From assembly GCA_021286965.1 (NCBI GenBank), contig JAJTBK010000343.1, positions 1 to 23,776 of the forward strand: DNA of 23,776 bases, written 5' to 3'. Positions within the stretch are counted from its first letter, which is position 1. Every line of letters starts with the position of its first letter. This DNA comes from Comamonadaceae bacterium. GTDB lineage: Bacteria > Pseudomonadota > Gammaproteobacteria > Burkholderiales > Burkholderiaceae_C. This document shows positions 17,185 to 23,776 of the stretch, piece by piece. The translations under genes and the position numbers were made by a program. Under the pieces are notes generated by a model, which was given only the letters and a program-made list of their open reading frames with translations, searched no databases and was not told where the DNA came from.

Positions 17185-18741
17185 CTACCGCTGGCGCTGG
17201 CGGCGCCAGGCGGCCCACAGCACCAGCGCCAGCGCCAGCGCCCACAGCGGCGCCAGCCCCCAGCGCGCGGCCCAGCGCGCATAGGGCGTCAGGCCGCCCT
17301 GGCCCTGTACCTGGCCCTGCAGCACGCCGCGCTGGTGCGCCGGCAGCAGCGCCTGCACCTGGCCCCGGTGGTCGATGAGGGCGGTGGCGCCGGTGTTGGT
17401 GGCGCGCAGCATCGGGCGCTCGAATTCGAGCGCCCGCATCTGGCTGATGGCCAGGTGCTGCCAGGTGGCCAGGCTGTCGCCAAACCAGGCGATGTTGCTG
17501 AGGTTGACAAAAATCGTCGGCGCCTGCGCCGGGTCGGCAAAGCGCGCCGCCAGCTCCTCGCCAAACAGGTCTTCGTAGCAGATGTTGGGCGCCAGGCGCT
17601 GGTCCAGCCAGTCCATCGACGGCTGGCCCAGGCCGCCCCGGCGAAAGTCGCCCAGCGGAATGTTCATGAGCTCGGTAAACCAGCGAAACAGCGGCGGAAT
17701 GAACTCGCCAAACGGCACCAGGTGGTGCTTGTCGTAGCGGTACGTTTCGAGCTGCTGCGGCGACCAGCCGAGCACCGAGTTGGTGTAGCCCTGGGCGAAG
17801 CTGCCCAGCGGGATGCCGACCAGCGCCGCCTGGCGGTGATCCGGGCGCTCGTAGCGCGCCTGCAGCGCCTCCAGGTAACCGGGCGGCAGCTGCTGCGGCA
17901 GCATGGGGATCGCCGTCTCCGGCGCCACCACCAGCTGCGCCTCCTGCGCGCGCAGCTGCTGGCCGTACCAGGCCAGGGCCTCGGGCACGCCGCTGCCGGG
18001 CTCGAACTTGCGATCCTGGGCGATGTTGCCCTGCAGCAGCGCCACGCTCAGGGGCGCACCCACGGCCTGCGGCTGGGCCAGTACCGCCTGGCGCTGCAGC
18101 GCCGCCGCCGCCAACAACGCCCCCGCACACAGCAGCGCGCCCCAGAAAACGGGGCGGTGCAGATCGGCCCAGCGCAGCTGCGCCAGCACCATGGCCAGCA
18201 GCGCGGCAACGCCACCAATGCCGTAGACCCCGGCCCAGCGCGCCAGCGCCGCCAGCGGCCCATCGATGTGCGCGTAGCCCCCCGCACCCCAGGGAAAGCC
18301 CGTCCAGAGCCAGCCGCGTGCCAACTCGGCCAGCAGCCACAGCGCTGCAAAAACAATAGCTGCCCACGCTTTACCAGCGGGCCTTAGCAGCCAAAAAACC
18401 CCTGAAACCAGGGCATAGTACGAGGCCAAAAAACCCGCCAGCGCCAGCACTGCGAGCAGCGCCAGCGGCGCGGCCAGGCCGCCGTATTCGTGCATGGAGA
18501 TGAACAGCCACCAGAAGGTGCCGGCCAGCCAGGCGGTGGCGAACAGCCCCCCGCGCCCAGCTGCCTGCCAGGCGCTGCGGCTGTCGCACAGCAGCCAGGC
18601 GCAGACGCTGAGGGAGGCGATTTGCAGCCACCACAGCGGCGCACCACTGCCCGGCCAGGCCAGGGACAGGGCCTGCAACAGGCCCGCGCCCAGGGGCCAG
18701 CACAGGGCCCGCGCCCAGCGCCCGGCAGCCCCGCGCGGCAT
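17185..18741 (-). CDS. lnt: Apolipoprotein N-acyltransferase
   Basis: This 518-residue inner-membrane enzyme adds the third acyl chain to lipoproteins in the periplasm. The N-terminal 220 residues are transmembrane helices, and a nitrilase-like domain follows. The catalytic triad is Glu275 (VVAPETAIPM), Lys338 (DKHHLVPFGEF) and Cys388 (NICYEDLFGEE), nearly the same numbers as E. coli. A last membrane helix precedes the basic tail RRQRQR. The ATG overlaps the corC stop (TGATG), so translation is coupled. Residues about 112-132 (FWLLRPAGKAWAAIVF) are encoded by GTT, TTT, CTA, AGG, GGT, AAA, GCT and ATT codons, in sharp contrast to the rest. This patch matches the palindromic element. Confidence 0.96.
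   Translation of the reverse strand: MPRGAAGRWARALCWPLGAGLLQALSLAWPGSGAPLWWLQIASLSVCAWLLCDSRSAWQAAGRGGLFATAWLAGTFWWLFISMHEYGGLAAPLALLAVLALAGFLASYYALVSGVFWLLRPAGKAWAAIVFAALWLLAELARGWLWTGFPWGAGGYAHIDGPLAALARWAGVYGIGGVAALLAMVLAQLRWADLHRPVFWGALLCAGALLAAAALQRQAVLAQPQAVGAPLSVALLQGNIAQDRKFEPGSGVPEALAWYGQQLRAQEAQLVVAPETAIPMLPQQLPPGYLEALQARYERPDHRQAALVGIPLGSFAQGYTNSVLGWSPQQLETYRYDKHHLVPFGEFIPPLFRWFTELMNIPLGDFRRGGLGQPSMDWLDQRLAPNICYEDLFGEELAARFADPAQAPTIFVNLSNIAWFGDSLATWQHLAISQMRALEFERPMLRATNTGATALIDHRGQVQALLPAHQRGVLQGQVQGQGGLTPYARWAARWGLAPLWALALALVLWAAWRRQRQR
18345..18397. repeat. Palindromic element inside lnt, in frame
   Basis: The 34-base core 18358-18391 can be aligned without gaps to 2022-2055, with 27 identical positions. 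AGCTGC, CGCTT, CCAGC and TTAGCAGC are preserved in order. Flanking A-rich DNA (18349-18356 and 18393-18398) also resembles the element's edges. It encodes part of a membrane-helix loop region of Lnt without breaking the frame. Confidence 0.75.
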
Positions 18742-19619
18742 CAAGCGCTGCCGGCGGGCTCGCCCGAGGCCGGGGTGACCTTGAACCAGCGCACCGCCCC
18801 GCCCTTGGTGTGCAGTACGACAAAGCGCAGGCCGGCGAGCTCGACCTGCTCGCCGCGCTTGGGCACGTGGCCGACCTCGTGCGCGATCAGGCCGCCGATG
18901 GTGTCAAAGTCCTCCTCCGGGTCGCTGCTGCGGATGGCAACGCCAAAGGCTTCGGCGACGCGCGCCACCGGCGTATCGCCGGAGACGCGGAAGGTGTGGT
19001 CGGCCAGGCCGAAAATGTCGCCCTCGTCCTCGGCGATGTCGAACTCGTCCTCGATCTCGCCCACGATCTGCTCGATCACGTCCTCGATGGTCACCAGGCC
19101 GGCGACGCGGCCGAACTCGTCGATGACGATCGCCTGGTGGTTGCGCGTGCCGCGAAACTCGCGCAGCAGATCGTTCAGCCCCTTGCTCTCGGGCACGAAC
19201 ACCACCGGACGCAGCAGGGCGCGCAGGCTCAGGGTGGGCGCGCGCTGCAGCTTGAGCAGGTCCTTGGCCATGAGGGTGCCGATGATGTTCTCGCGCTCCT
19301 CCTGGTACACCGGGAAGCGCGAATGCGCGGTGCTGATGACCAGGCGCAGGATGTCGTCGAACGGCGCGTCGATGTCGACGCAGTCCATGCGCGGCGCGGC
19401 CACCATGACGTCGCCGGCGGTCATGTCGGCCATGCGGATCACGCGTTCGAGCATGACGCGGGCGTCGGCGCCGATGATCTCGTTGTCTTCGGCGTCGGCC
19501 AGGGTTTCGATCAGCTCATCCCGGGAGTCGGGGCCGGGATGAATGAATTCGGCCACGCGCTGGAAGAACGAGCGCTTGTCTTCTTTCTCTGGAAGACGCG
19601 CAGAAAAGGGCTCAGACAC
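18741..19619 (-). CDS. corC: CorC/HlyC-family CBS-domain protein
   Basis: This 292-residue protein consists of two CBS domains (about residues 65-190, with VMVAAPRMDCVDID and HQAIVIDEFGRVAGLVTIEDV) followed by a C-terminal CorC_HlyC domain (about 205-285). It is the short form, without a membrane DUF21 domain. Length equals E. coli CorC (YbeX). The family has been linked to magnesium/cobalt resistance and, for YbeX, to ribosome-related physiology; its biochemical role is not settled. The start is GTG 19619 (VSEPFSARLPEKEDKRSF); no ATG fits and the open frame further upstream overlaps the GNAT gene in another frame. It lacks a clear Shine-Dalgarno. The stop overlaps the lnt start, the conserved corC-lnt pairing. 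Confidence 0.9.
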   Translation of the reverse strand: MSEPFSARLPEKEDKRSFFQRVAEFIHPGPDSRDELIETLADAEDNEIIGADARVMLERVIRMADMTAGDVMVAAPRMDCVDIDAPFDDILRLVISTAHSRFPVYQEERENIIGTLMAKDLLKLQRAPTLSLRALLRPVVFVPESKGLNDLLREFRGTRNHQAIVIDEFGRVAGLVTIEDVIEQIVGEIEDEFDIAEDEGDIFGLADHTFRVSGDTPVARVAEAFGVAIRSSDPEEDFDTIGGLIAHEVGHVPKRGEQVELAGLRFVVLHTKGGAVRWFKVTPASGEPAGSA

Positions 19620-19693
19620 TGCGGCAGGGTGCAGGACATGCAGGTTGTGGAACAAGTCCGCTAGTGTAGTGGTGCGCGCCGGCGCAGGGTGTT

Positions 19694-20428
19694 TTACTCC
19701 GCCGCCTGGTGGCGCCCGTCGCGCACGCTCTGGCGCACCTGCTGCAGCTGGCCGAGCAGATCCCAGAACTGCTTGGCCTGTTTCTTGAGCGAGTAATCCA
19801 TCTCGGCGAACTGCTGCTCGACCAGTTGCGCCATGCGCGAATCGAGGTTCGCCGGCGGCAGCTGCAGGTGCGCCTCGGACTCCGAGCCGTCGCGCTCGAC
19901 GGTGGCGCCGGCGTTGCGCGCAATCTTGAGCATGGCAGTGTTCTCCGACAGCGCGTGGATGAACAGCATGTGCACGCCTTCGTTGCGTGCGTGCATCACC
20001 GCACGGTCGAACAGGCGGGCGCCGTAGCCCCGGCCGCGTGCCTTCTTCAGCACCGAGACGCCGAATTCGGCGCACTGGTTCGTGCCAGGCTGGTCGGAGT
20101 AGGCCACGTGCGCCATCGCCACCAGCTCCAGGCGGCGGTTGAAGATGCCAAAGATCTCATCGCGCACGAAGTTCAGGTTCTGCGCGTAGCGGCGCACCTG
20201 CTCGTCGTTGGCGGCGTAGCCAAAGCGCAGGTAACGATCCTGCGGTTCGAGCTGCATCAGGTGGTCTTCGATGCGCTGGCGGTGGTGCTCGCCGAGCGAG
20301 CGGATCGGCACCATCACCGGCACCAGGGACTGGTGCTCCTGGTGCGCGCGCAGGCCCGAGAGCGGACGCAGCCAGCTGCGTCCCGCGTTGTAAGAGGCTT
20401 CGATCCAGTCTTTGGTAGCGATCATCAT
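19694..20428 (-). CDS. GNAT-family N-acetyltransferase
   Basis: This 244-residue protein has a GNAT acetyl-CoA site. VSVLKKARGRGYGARLF contains the R/Q-x-x-G-x-G/A motif (Arg131 to Gly136), followed by the helix and strand (MLFIHALSENTAMLKIARNAG) typical of motif A/B. The N-terminal 45 residues are extra. A C-terminal helical extension after residue 190 (MAQLVEQQFAEMDYSLKKQAKQF) is rich in Gln. The substrate is unknown. Two tandem ATG codons (20428 and 20425) are possible starts with no strong ribosome binding site. The promoter region contains a prominent inverted repeat only six bases before the start. corC begins 74 bases downstream of its stop, in a spacer with a GCGCCGGCGC palindrome and no clear terminator. 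Confidence 0.88.
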   Translation of the reverse strand: MMIATKDWIEASYNAGRSWLRPLSGLRAHQEHQSLVPVMVPIRSLGEHHRQRIEDHLMQLEPQDRYLRFGYAANDEQVRRYAQNLNFVRDEIFGIFNRRLELVAMAHVAYSDQPGTNQCAEFGVSVLKKARGRGYGARLFDRAVMHARNEGVHMLFIHALSENTAMLKIARNAGATVERDGSESEAHLQLPPANLDSRMAQLVEQQFAEMDYSLKKQAKQFWDLLGQLQQVRQSVRDGRHQAAE

Positions 20429-20433
20429 GGGCG

Positions 20434-20458
20434 AACTATAGGGTTTTCCCCTAGAGTT
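20434..20458. promoter_or_regulatory. Inverted repeat at the GNAT start (candidate operator)
   Basis: AACTATAGGG (20434-20443) and CCCTAGAGTT (20449-20458) are inverted repeats with one mismatch in ten, separated by TTTTC. The repeat lies directly before the GNAT start codon, so a bound protein or the RNA stem would affect initiation. It stands out as AT-containing DNA in a GC-rich context. Confidence 0.5.
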
Positions 20459-20469
20459 TCCAAACTAAA

Positions 20470-20484
20470 TGCTGCATTGCAACA
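20470..20484. promoter_or_regulatory. TGC-type palindrome in the GNAT-lipase divergent spacer
   Basis: TGCTGCA and TGCAACA flank a central T, a 15-bp palindrome with one mismatch. It resembles TGCA-rich sites that I associate loosely with polyhydroxyalkanoate regulators of Burkholderiales; that link is only an impression. The spacer 20429-20645 also holds the repeat above, ACGATCGT near 20608 and the lipase ribosome binding site AAGGAGA (20635-20641). Confidence 0.35.
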
Positions 20485-20645
20485 TAACGCGTAAGGGCAT
20501 TGTCAGAGATCGCTGCGCCGGCCGCAAGCCCCCCTTTCCCGCAACGGGTTTGCACCGATCCCGGCGCCCCGGCACAACACCAAAAATGAGCCGCGCAGAA
20601 ATGCACGATCGTTCGTTTTTATTCGATACATACAAGGAGACTCCC

Positions 20646-21578
20646 ATGACCGCTTTCCTACGCCGCGCCCTGCGCGGCCTGGCCCTGGCCACGGCCTGCC
20701 TGGCGCTGTGGCCCGCCGCCCAGGCCGGCACGTACACGCAGACGCGCTACCCCATCGTGCTGGTGCATGGCCTGTTCGGCTTTGATTCGGTTCTGGGGGT
20801 GGATTACTTCTACGGCATTCCGCAGGCGCTGCGCCAGGACGGGGCGCAGGTTTACGTGGCCCAGGTCTCGGCCGCCAACAGCACCGAGGTGCGCGGCGAG
20901 CAACTGCTAGCCCAGGTCAAGACCATTCTTGCGCTCACCGGCGCGGCCAAGGTCAACCTCATCGGCCACTCGCATGGCGGCCCGACCACGCGCTACGTCG
21001 CCGGTGTCGCGCCCGAGCTGGTGGCCTCGGTGACCTCGGTCGCCGGCGTCAACCGGGGCTCGCGCGTGGCCGACGTGATTCGCGGCGTCGCCCCCACGGG
21101 CAGCGTGACGGAGAAAATCGCCGCCGGCGCCGCCAAGGCCCTGGCCGACCTCATCAACTTCACCTCCGGCGGCAAAAACCTGCCGCAGGTGCCCATCGCC
21201 GCCCTGGATTCGCTGACCACTGCCGGCGCCACCCGCTTCAACCAGCGCTTTGGCGACGGCGTGCCCAGCAGCGGCTGCGGCGACGGCGCCGAGCTGGTCA
21301 ACGGCGTGCGCTACTACTCCTGGACTGGCAACAAAACCATCACCAACCTGCTCGACCCGAGCGACCTGTCGCTGGCCCTGACCGGCCTGGTGTTTGGCGA
21401 GGCCAACGACGGCCTGGTCTCCGTCTGCTCCTCGCGCCTGGGCAAGACCGTCGGCACCTACGGCCAGAACCACCTCGACGAAGTCAACCAGATGCTGGGC
21501 CTGCGCGACTGGTTCGCCGCCGATCCGGTGACCCTGTTCCGCGACCAGGCCCACCGCCTGCAAGCCCAGGGCCTGTGA
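20646..21578 (+). CDS. lipA: Secreted triacylglycerol lipase, family I.1 (Pseudomonas type)
   Basis: This 310-residue precursor has a signal peptide of about 27 residues (basic MTAFLRRALRG, hydrophobic core, cleavage after AAQA). The mature enzyme starts GTYTQTRYPIVLVHGLFGFDSVLGVDYFYGIP, nearly as in Pseudomonas lipases. The nucleophile elbow is GHSHGG (Ser109), the acid is Asp255 (EANDGLV) and the base His276 (NHLDEVNQ). Two cysteines in the mature part, Cys211 and Cys261, match the family disulfide. The mature length of about 283 fits family I.1. It is probably exported by Sec and secreted by a type II system after folding. AAGGAGA lies 4-10 bases before ATG 20646. Its stop overlaps the foldase start (TGATG), so both are made together. 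Confidence 0.96.
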   Translation: MTAFLRRALRGLALATACLALWPAAQAGTYTQTRYPIVLVHGLFGFDSVLGVDYFYGIPQALRQDGAQVYVAQVSAANSTEVRGEQLLAQVKTILALTGAAKVNLIGHSHGGPTTRYVAGVAPELVASVTSVAGVNRGSRVADVIRGVAPTGSVTEKIAAGAAKALADLINFTSGGKNLPQVPIAALDSLTTAGATRFNQRFGDGVPSSGCGDGAELVNGVRYYSWTGNKTITNLLDPSDLSLALTGLVFGEANDGLVSVCSSRLGKTVGTYGQNHLDEVNQMLGLRDWFAADPVTLFRDQAHRLQAQGL

Positions 21579-22492
21579 TGTCCCGAGCGCTGTCGTGGCG
21601 GCTATGGGCCGCAGTCCTGGCCGGTGCCGGCCTGCTGTGGTGGTGGCTCAGCCCGGCCACACCACCGCTGCCTATCCGGGGGCCGGGAAATAGCCCACAA
21701 AATGCCACGCCAGCGGCTCCCAGAGCGCGCCAGCAGCTATCCCTTCAGGAGCAAGAAGCCCATGCCGCGCTGCTGCGCCAGCCCGGCCTGCGCTACGCCC
21801 TGGAGGCCTGGCTGCAGGCTGCCGACCCGAGCGCCGACCCGGACACCCTGGCGCAGCGCCTGCAAGCCGTGGCGGCGCAGCATTTCCCGCCGCCGCTCAC
21901 GGCCCCGGCGCTGGCGCTGATGGGGCGTTACCTCGACTACCGCCGCAGCCAGGGCCAGCTCAAGCCCCCGCCGGATCTGCAAGACCCGGACGCGCTGCGC
22001 CTGTCGCTGGCGCAGCTGCGCGGCCTGCAGCTGCAGCACTTTGACGCCGAGGAATACGACGCCTTGTTCGGCGCCCAGCAATCGCTCGACGACTACACCC
22101 TGGCGCGCCTGGACATTGCGCGCAACCCGGACCTGAACGCGGCGCAAAAGCAGCACGCCCTGGCCGAGGCCGAAGCCCTGCTGCCACCGCCAGAGCGCGC
22201 GGCCCGTGCCCAGGCCCAGGCCGCGCTCGATGCCACGGCGCAAAGCGCCGCCTTCGAGCAGCAGGGCACCGACGATGCCACGCGCCTGGCACAGCGCAGC
22301 AGCGCCTACGGCGCCGAGGCCGCGCAGCGCCTGGCGCAGCTCGACCAGCAAGAGCGCAACTGGCAGGCCCGGCTGGCGCAGTACGCCCAAGCCCAAGGCC
22401 AGGACAGCGCCAGCCTGCAGCAGCTGCGCACGCAGCTCTTTACGCCGCAGGAGCAACTGCGCCTGGATGCGGCGCTGCAGCTGCACCGCTAA
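21578..22492 (+). CDS. lifO: Lipase-specific foldase (steric chaperone), divergent
   Basis: This 304-residue protein is anchored by one N-terminal membrane helix (about residues 7-26, WRLWAAVLAGAGLLWWWL). The long helical, Gln/Ala/Glu-rich periplasmic part fits the lipase foldase family, which folds the lipase in the periplasm. Recognisable family landmarks are LMGRYLDYRR, LRGLQLQHFDAEEYDALFG and ARLDIARNPDLNAAQKQHALAEAEALLPPPER. The family signature RxxFDYFLSA near the start of the first helical domain appears here as GLRYALEAWLQA and is poorly conserved. The protein is also somewhat shorter than Pseudomonas Lif (about 340). A Pro/Ala linker (residues about 33-55) carries low-GC3 codons and resembles a palindromic element. 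ATG 21578 is used because of the TGATG overlap with lipA. Confidence 0.88.
   Translation: MSRALSWRLWAAVLAGAGLLWWWLSPATPPLPIRGPGNSPQNATPAAPRARQQLSLQEQEAHAALLRQPGLRYALEAWLQAADPSADPDTLAQRLQAVAAQHFPPPLTAPALALMGRYLDYRRSQGQLKPPPDLQDPDALRLSLAQLRGLQLQHFDAEEYDALFGAQQSLDDYTLARLDIARNPDLNAAQKQHALAEAEALLPPPERAARAQAQAALDATAQSAAFEQQGTDDATRLAQRSSAYGAEAAQRLAQLDQQERNWQARLAQYAQAQGQDSASLQQLRTQLFTPQEQLRLDAALQLHR
21686..21742. repeat. Possible palindromic element inside the foldase linker
   Basis: AATAGC (21689-21694) and CCAGCAGCTATC (21730-21741) match the two edges of the element, with GCCAGCGGCTCC (21709-21720) between them in the expected order. The total is about 10 bases longer than other copies. Codons GGA, AAT, CCA, CAA, AAT, AGA, CTA and CTT are unusual for this gene. 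It lies in a linker between the membrane anchor and the folded domain. Confidence 0.45.
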
Positions 22493-22524
22493 GGACTTGC
22501 TCTAAGGTTCCTCCGGATACGCAA

Positions 22525-22538
22525 CGCCGGTGCCGGCG
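22525..22538. other. Short perfect hairpin between the foldase gene and hpd
   Basis: CGCCGG (22525-22530) and CCGGCG (22533-22538) form a 6-bp stem with a 2-base loop. No T-run follows. The 93-base spacer holds nothing else I can support besides the hpd ribosome binding site CGGAG (22576-22580); no clear promoter is visible. Confidence 0.35.
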
Positions 22539-22585
22539 CGCATACTGCGGCGCGCACCCCGCACCACCATTGCCACGGAGACACC

Positions 22586-23713
22586 ATGAACGCCCCCTTG
22601 CCACAAGCAAGCGCACCGTCGGCCGCCGCCTGGGACAACCCCATGGGCACGGACGGTTTTGAATTCATCGAATACGCCGCCCCCGACCCGGCCGCCATGG
22701 GCCAGGTGTTCGAGCGCATGGGCTTTACCGCCGTCGCGCGCCACCGGCACAAGAACGTGCTGCTGTACCGCCAGGGCGAGATCAACTTCATCCTCAACGC
22801 CGAGCCCGATTCGTTCGCGCAGCGCTTTGCGCGCCTGCACGGGCCGAGCGTGTGCGCCATCGCCTTTCGCGTGCACGACGCCAAGGCCGCCTACGAGCGT
22901 GCGCTCAACCTCGGCGCCTGGGGCTACGCCGGCCAGGCCGGGCCGGGCGAGCTGAACATCCCGGCCCTCAAGGGCATTGGCGACAGCCTGATCTACCTGG
23001 TGGACCGCTGGCGCGGCAAGGGCGGCGCGCAGCCCGGGGACATCGGCAACATCGGCTTTTTCGACGTCGATTTCGTGCCCCTGCCCGGCGTGGGCACCGA
23101 GGACATGCTGGCGCCCAAGGGCCACGGCCTGACGTACATCGACCACCTGACGCACAACGTGCACCGGGGCCGCATGACCGAGTGGGCCGAGTTCTACGAA
23201 CGCCTGTTCAACTTCCGCGAGATCCGCTACTTCGACATCGAAGGCCAGATCACGGGCGTCAAAAGCAAGGCCATGACCAGCCCCTGCGGCAAGATCCGCA
23301 TCCCCATCAACGAGGAAGGCAAGGAAAAGGCCGGCCAGATCCAGGAGTACCTCGACCGCTACCGGGGCGAGGGCATCCAGCACATTGCCATGGGTTCGGA
23401 CGACCTGTACGCCAGCGTCGATGGCCTGCGCGCCAGCGGCGTGCACCTGCTGAGCACACCCGACACCTACTACGAACTGATCGAAAAACGCATCCCCGGC
23501 CATGGCGAGGACGTGGCCGCGCTGCACGCGCGCCAGATCCTCATCGACGGCAAGAAAGACGCCCTCCTGCTGCAAATCTTCAGCGAAAACCAGCTCGGCC
23601 CCATCTTCTTCGAGTTCATTCAGAGAAAGGGCGACGACGGCTTTGGCAATGGCAACTTCAAGGCGCTGTTCGAGAGCATCGAGCTCGACCAGCTGCGCCG
23701 GGGCGTGCTGTAA
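22586..23713 (+). CDS. hpd: 4-hydroxyphenylpyruvate dioxygenase
   Basis: This 375-residue non-haem iron enzyme converts 4-hydroxyphenylpyruvate to homogentisate in tyrosine breakdown. It consists of two vicinal-oxygen-chelate domains. The iron ligands are His187 (IDHLTHNV), His266 ([11 protein letters not shown]) and Glu343 ([18 protein letters not shown]). The C-terminal [17 protein letters not shown] is the family signature closing the active site. Length suits the bacterial enzymes (about 355-375); the first 20 residues are a variable, Ala/Pro-rich tail. ATG 22586 has GGAG 6-9 bases upstream. Other genes of the homogentisate route are not in the window; the next gene begins immediately after its stop. 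Confidence 0.97.
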   Translation: MNAPLPQASAPSAAAWDNPMGTDGFEFIEYAAPDPAAMGQVFERMGFTAVARHRHKNVLLYRQGEINFILNAEPDSFAQRFARLHGPSVCAIAFRVHDAKAAYERALNLGAWGYAGQAGPGELNIPALKGIGDSLIYLVDRWRGKGGAQPGDIGNIGFFDVDFVPLPGVGTEDMLAPKGHGLTYIDHLTHNVHRGRMTEWAEFYERLFNFREIRYFDIEGQITGVKSKAMTSPCGKIRIPINEEGKEKAGQIQEYLDRYRGEGIQHIAMGSDDLYASVDGLRASGVHLLSTPDTYYELIEKRIPGHGEDVAALHARQILIDGKKDALLLQIFSENQLGPIFFEFIQRKGDDGFGNGNFKALFESIELDQLRRGVL

Positions 23714-23776
23714 ATGGGCCAGGCGCCAGTCACCTACGGCCAGTCGAGCCGCCCACCGCGCGGCGACTACGCGCGC
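23714..23776 (+). CDS. Start of an unidentified gene (3' end outside window)
   Basis: ATG 23714 follows directly on the hpd stop codon, and the frame stays open for 21 codons to the window edge, beginning MGQAPVTYGQSSRPP. This is too short to identify a family. The immediate junction (TAAATG) suggests translation coupled to hpd. It could also be chance coding potential in GC-rich DNA. Confidence 0.45.
   Translation, partial: MGQAPVTYGQSSRPPRGDYAR

Noticed and set aside
19620..20075. N-terminal extension of corC to 444 residues
   Set aside because: The added part overlaps the GNAT gene in another frame; the 292-residue form fits the family length.

Overview
This window looks like chromosomal DNA of a high-GC betaproteobacterium, most likely a member of the Comamonadaceae (Acidovorax/Alicycliphilus-like). 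That placement is inferred from protein character and from a core gene order typical of Burkholderiales; it was not tested by a search. There is no tRNA, rRNA, CRISPR array, insertion sequence or phage gene. Almost every base lies in ordinary genes with short spacers.

Layout. 1-1153 (+): the C-terminal part of a TetR-type regulator and a TPR-like protein. 1168-3524 (-): coaX (type III pantothenate kinase) and an uncharacterised 488-aa protein. 3641-10020 (-): a long same-strand run, read in its own direction as glyQ, glyS, a small membrane protein, a GmhB-like phosphatase, plsC, a YgjP-type metallopeptidase and a rhodanese, closed by a good intrinsic terminator at 3606-3632. 10111-15119 (-): a complete four-gene branched-chain 2-oxoacid dehydrogenase operon, bkdA1-bkdA2-bkdB-lpdV. 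15292-17036 (-): fabA-fabB for unsaturated fatty acid synthesis. 17185-20428 (-): a GNAT acetyltransferase, corC and lnt. 20646-23776 (+): a secreted lipase coupled to its foldase, then hpd (4-hydroxyphenylpyruvate dioxygenase) and the first codons of another gene.

How they fit together. Many genes concern the envelope and lipids: lnt (lipoprotein acylation), plsC (phosphatidic acid), gmhB (LPS heptose), fabA/fabB (unsaturated acyl chains) and lipase/foldase. bkd and hpd handle amino-acid breakdown (Val/Leu/Ile and Tyr). In many Burkholderiales corC-lnt runs directly into glyQ-glyS-gmhB-plsC. Here the fabA-fabB and bkd blocks lie between lnt and glyQ.

Most unusual signal. A roughly 35-45 bp palindromic element with core arms AGCTGCTAACGCTT / AAGCGTTAGCAGCT recurs in the window. 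It occurs intergenically at 2005-2071, where it also supplies the stop codon of the 488-aa gene, and as a half copy at 5649-5693. Decayed but recognisable copies appear to lie in frame inside lnt and bkdB, more weakly inside the lipase foldase, and possibly inside glyS. In each coding case the patch breaks the otherwise GC-ending codon use of the gene. Other points worth checking are a GmhB homologue that lacks both motif IV aspartates, a foldase with a divergent signature motif, and several strong inverted repeats in promoter regions.
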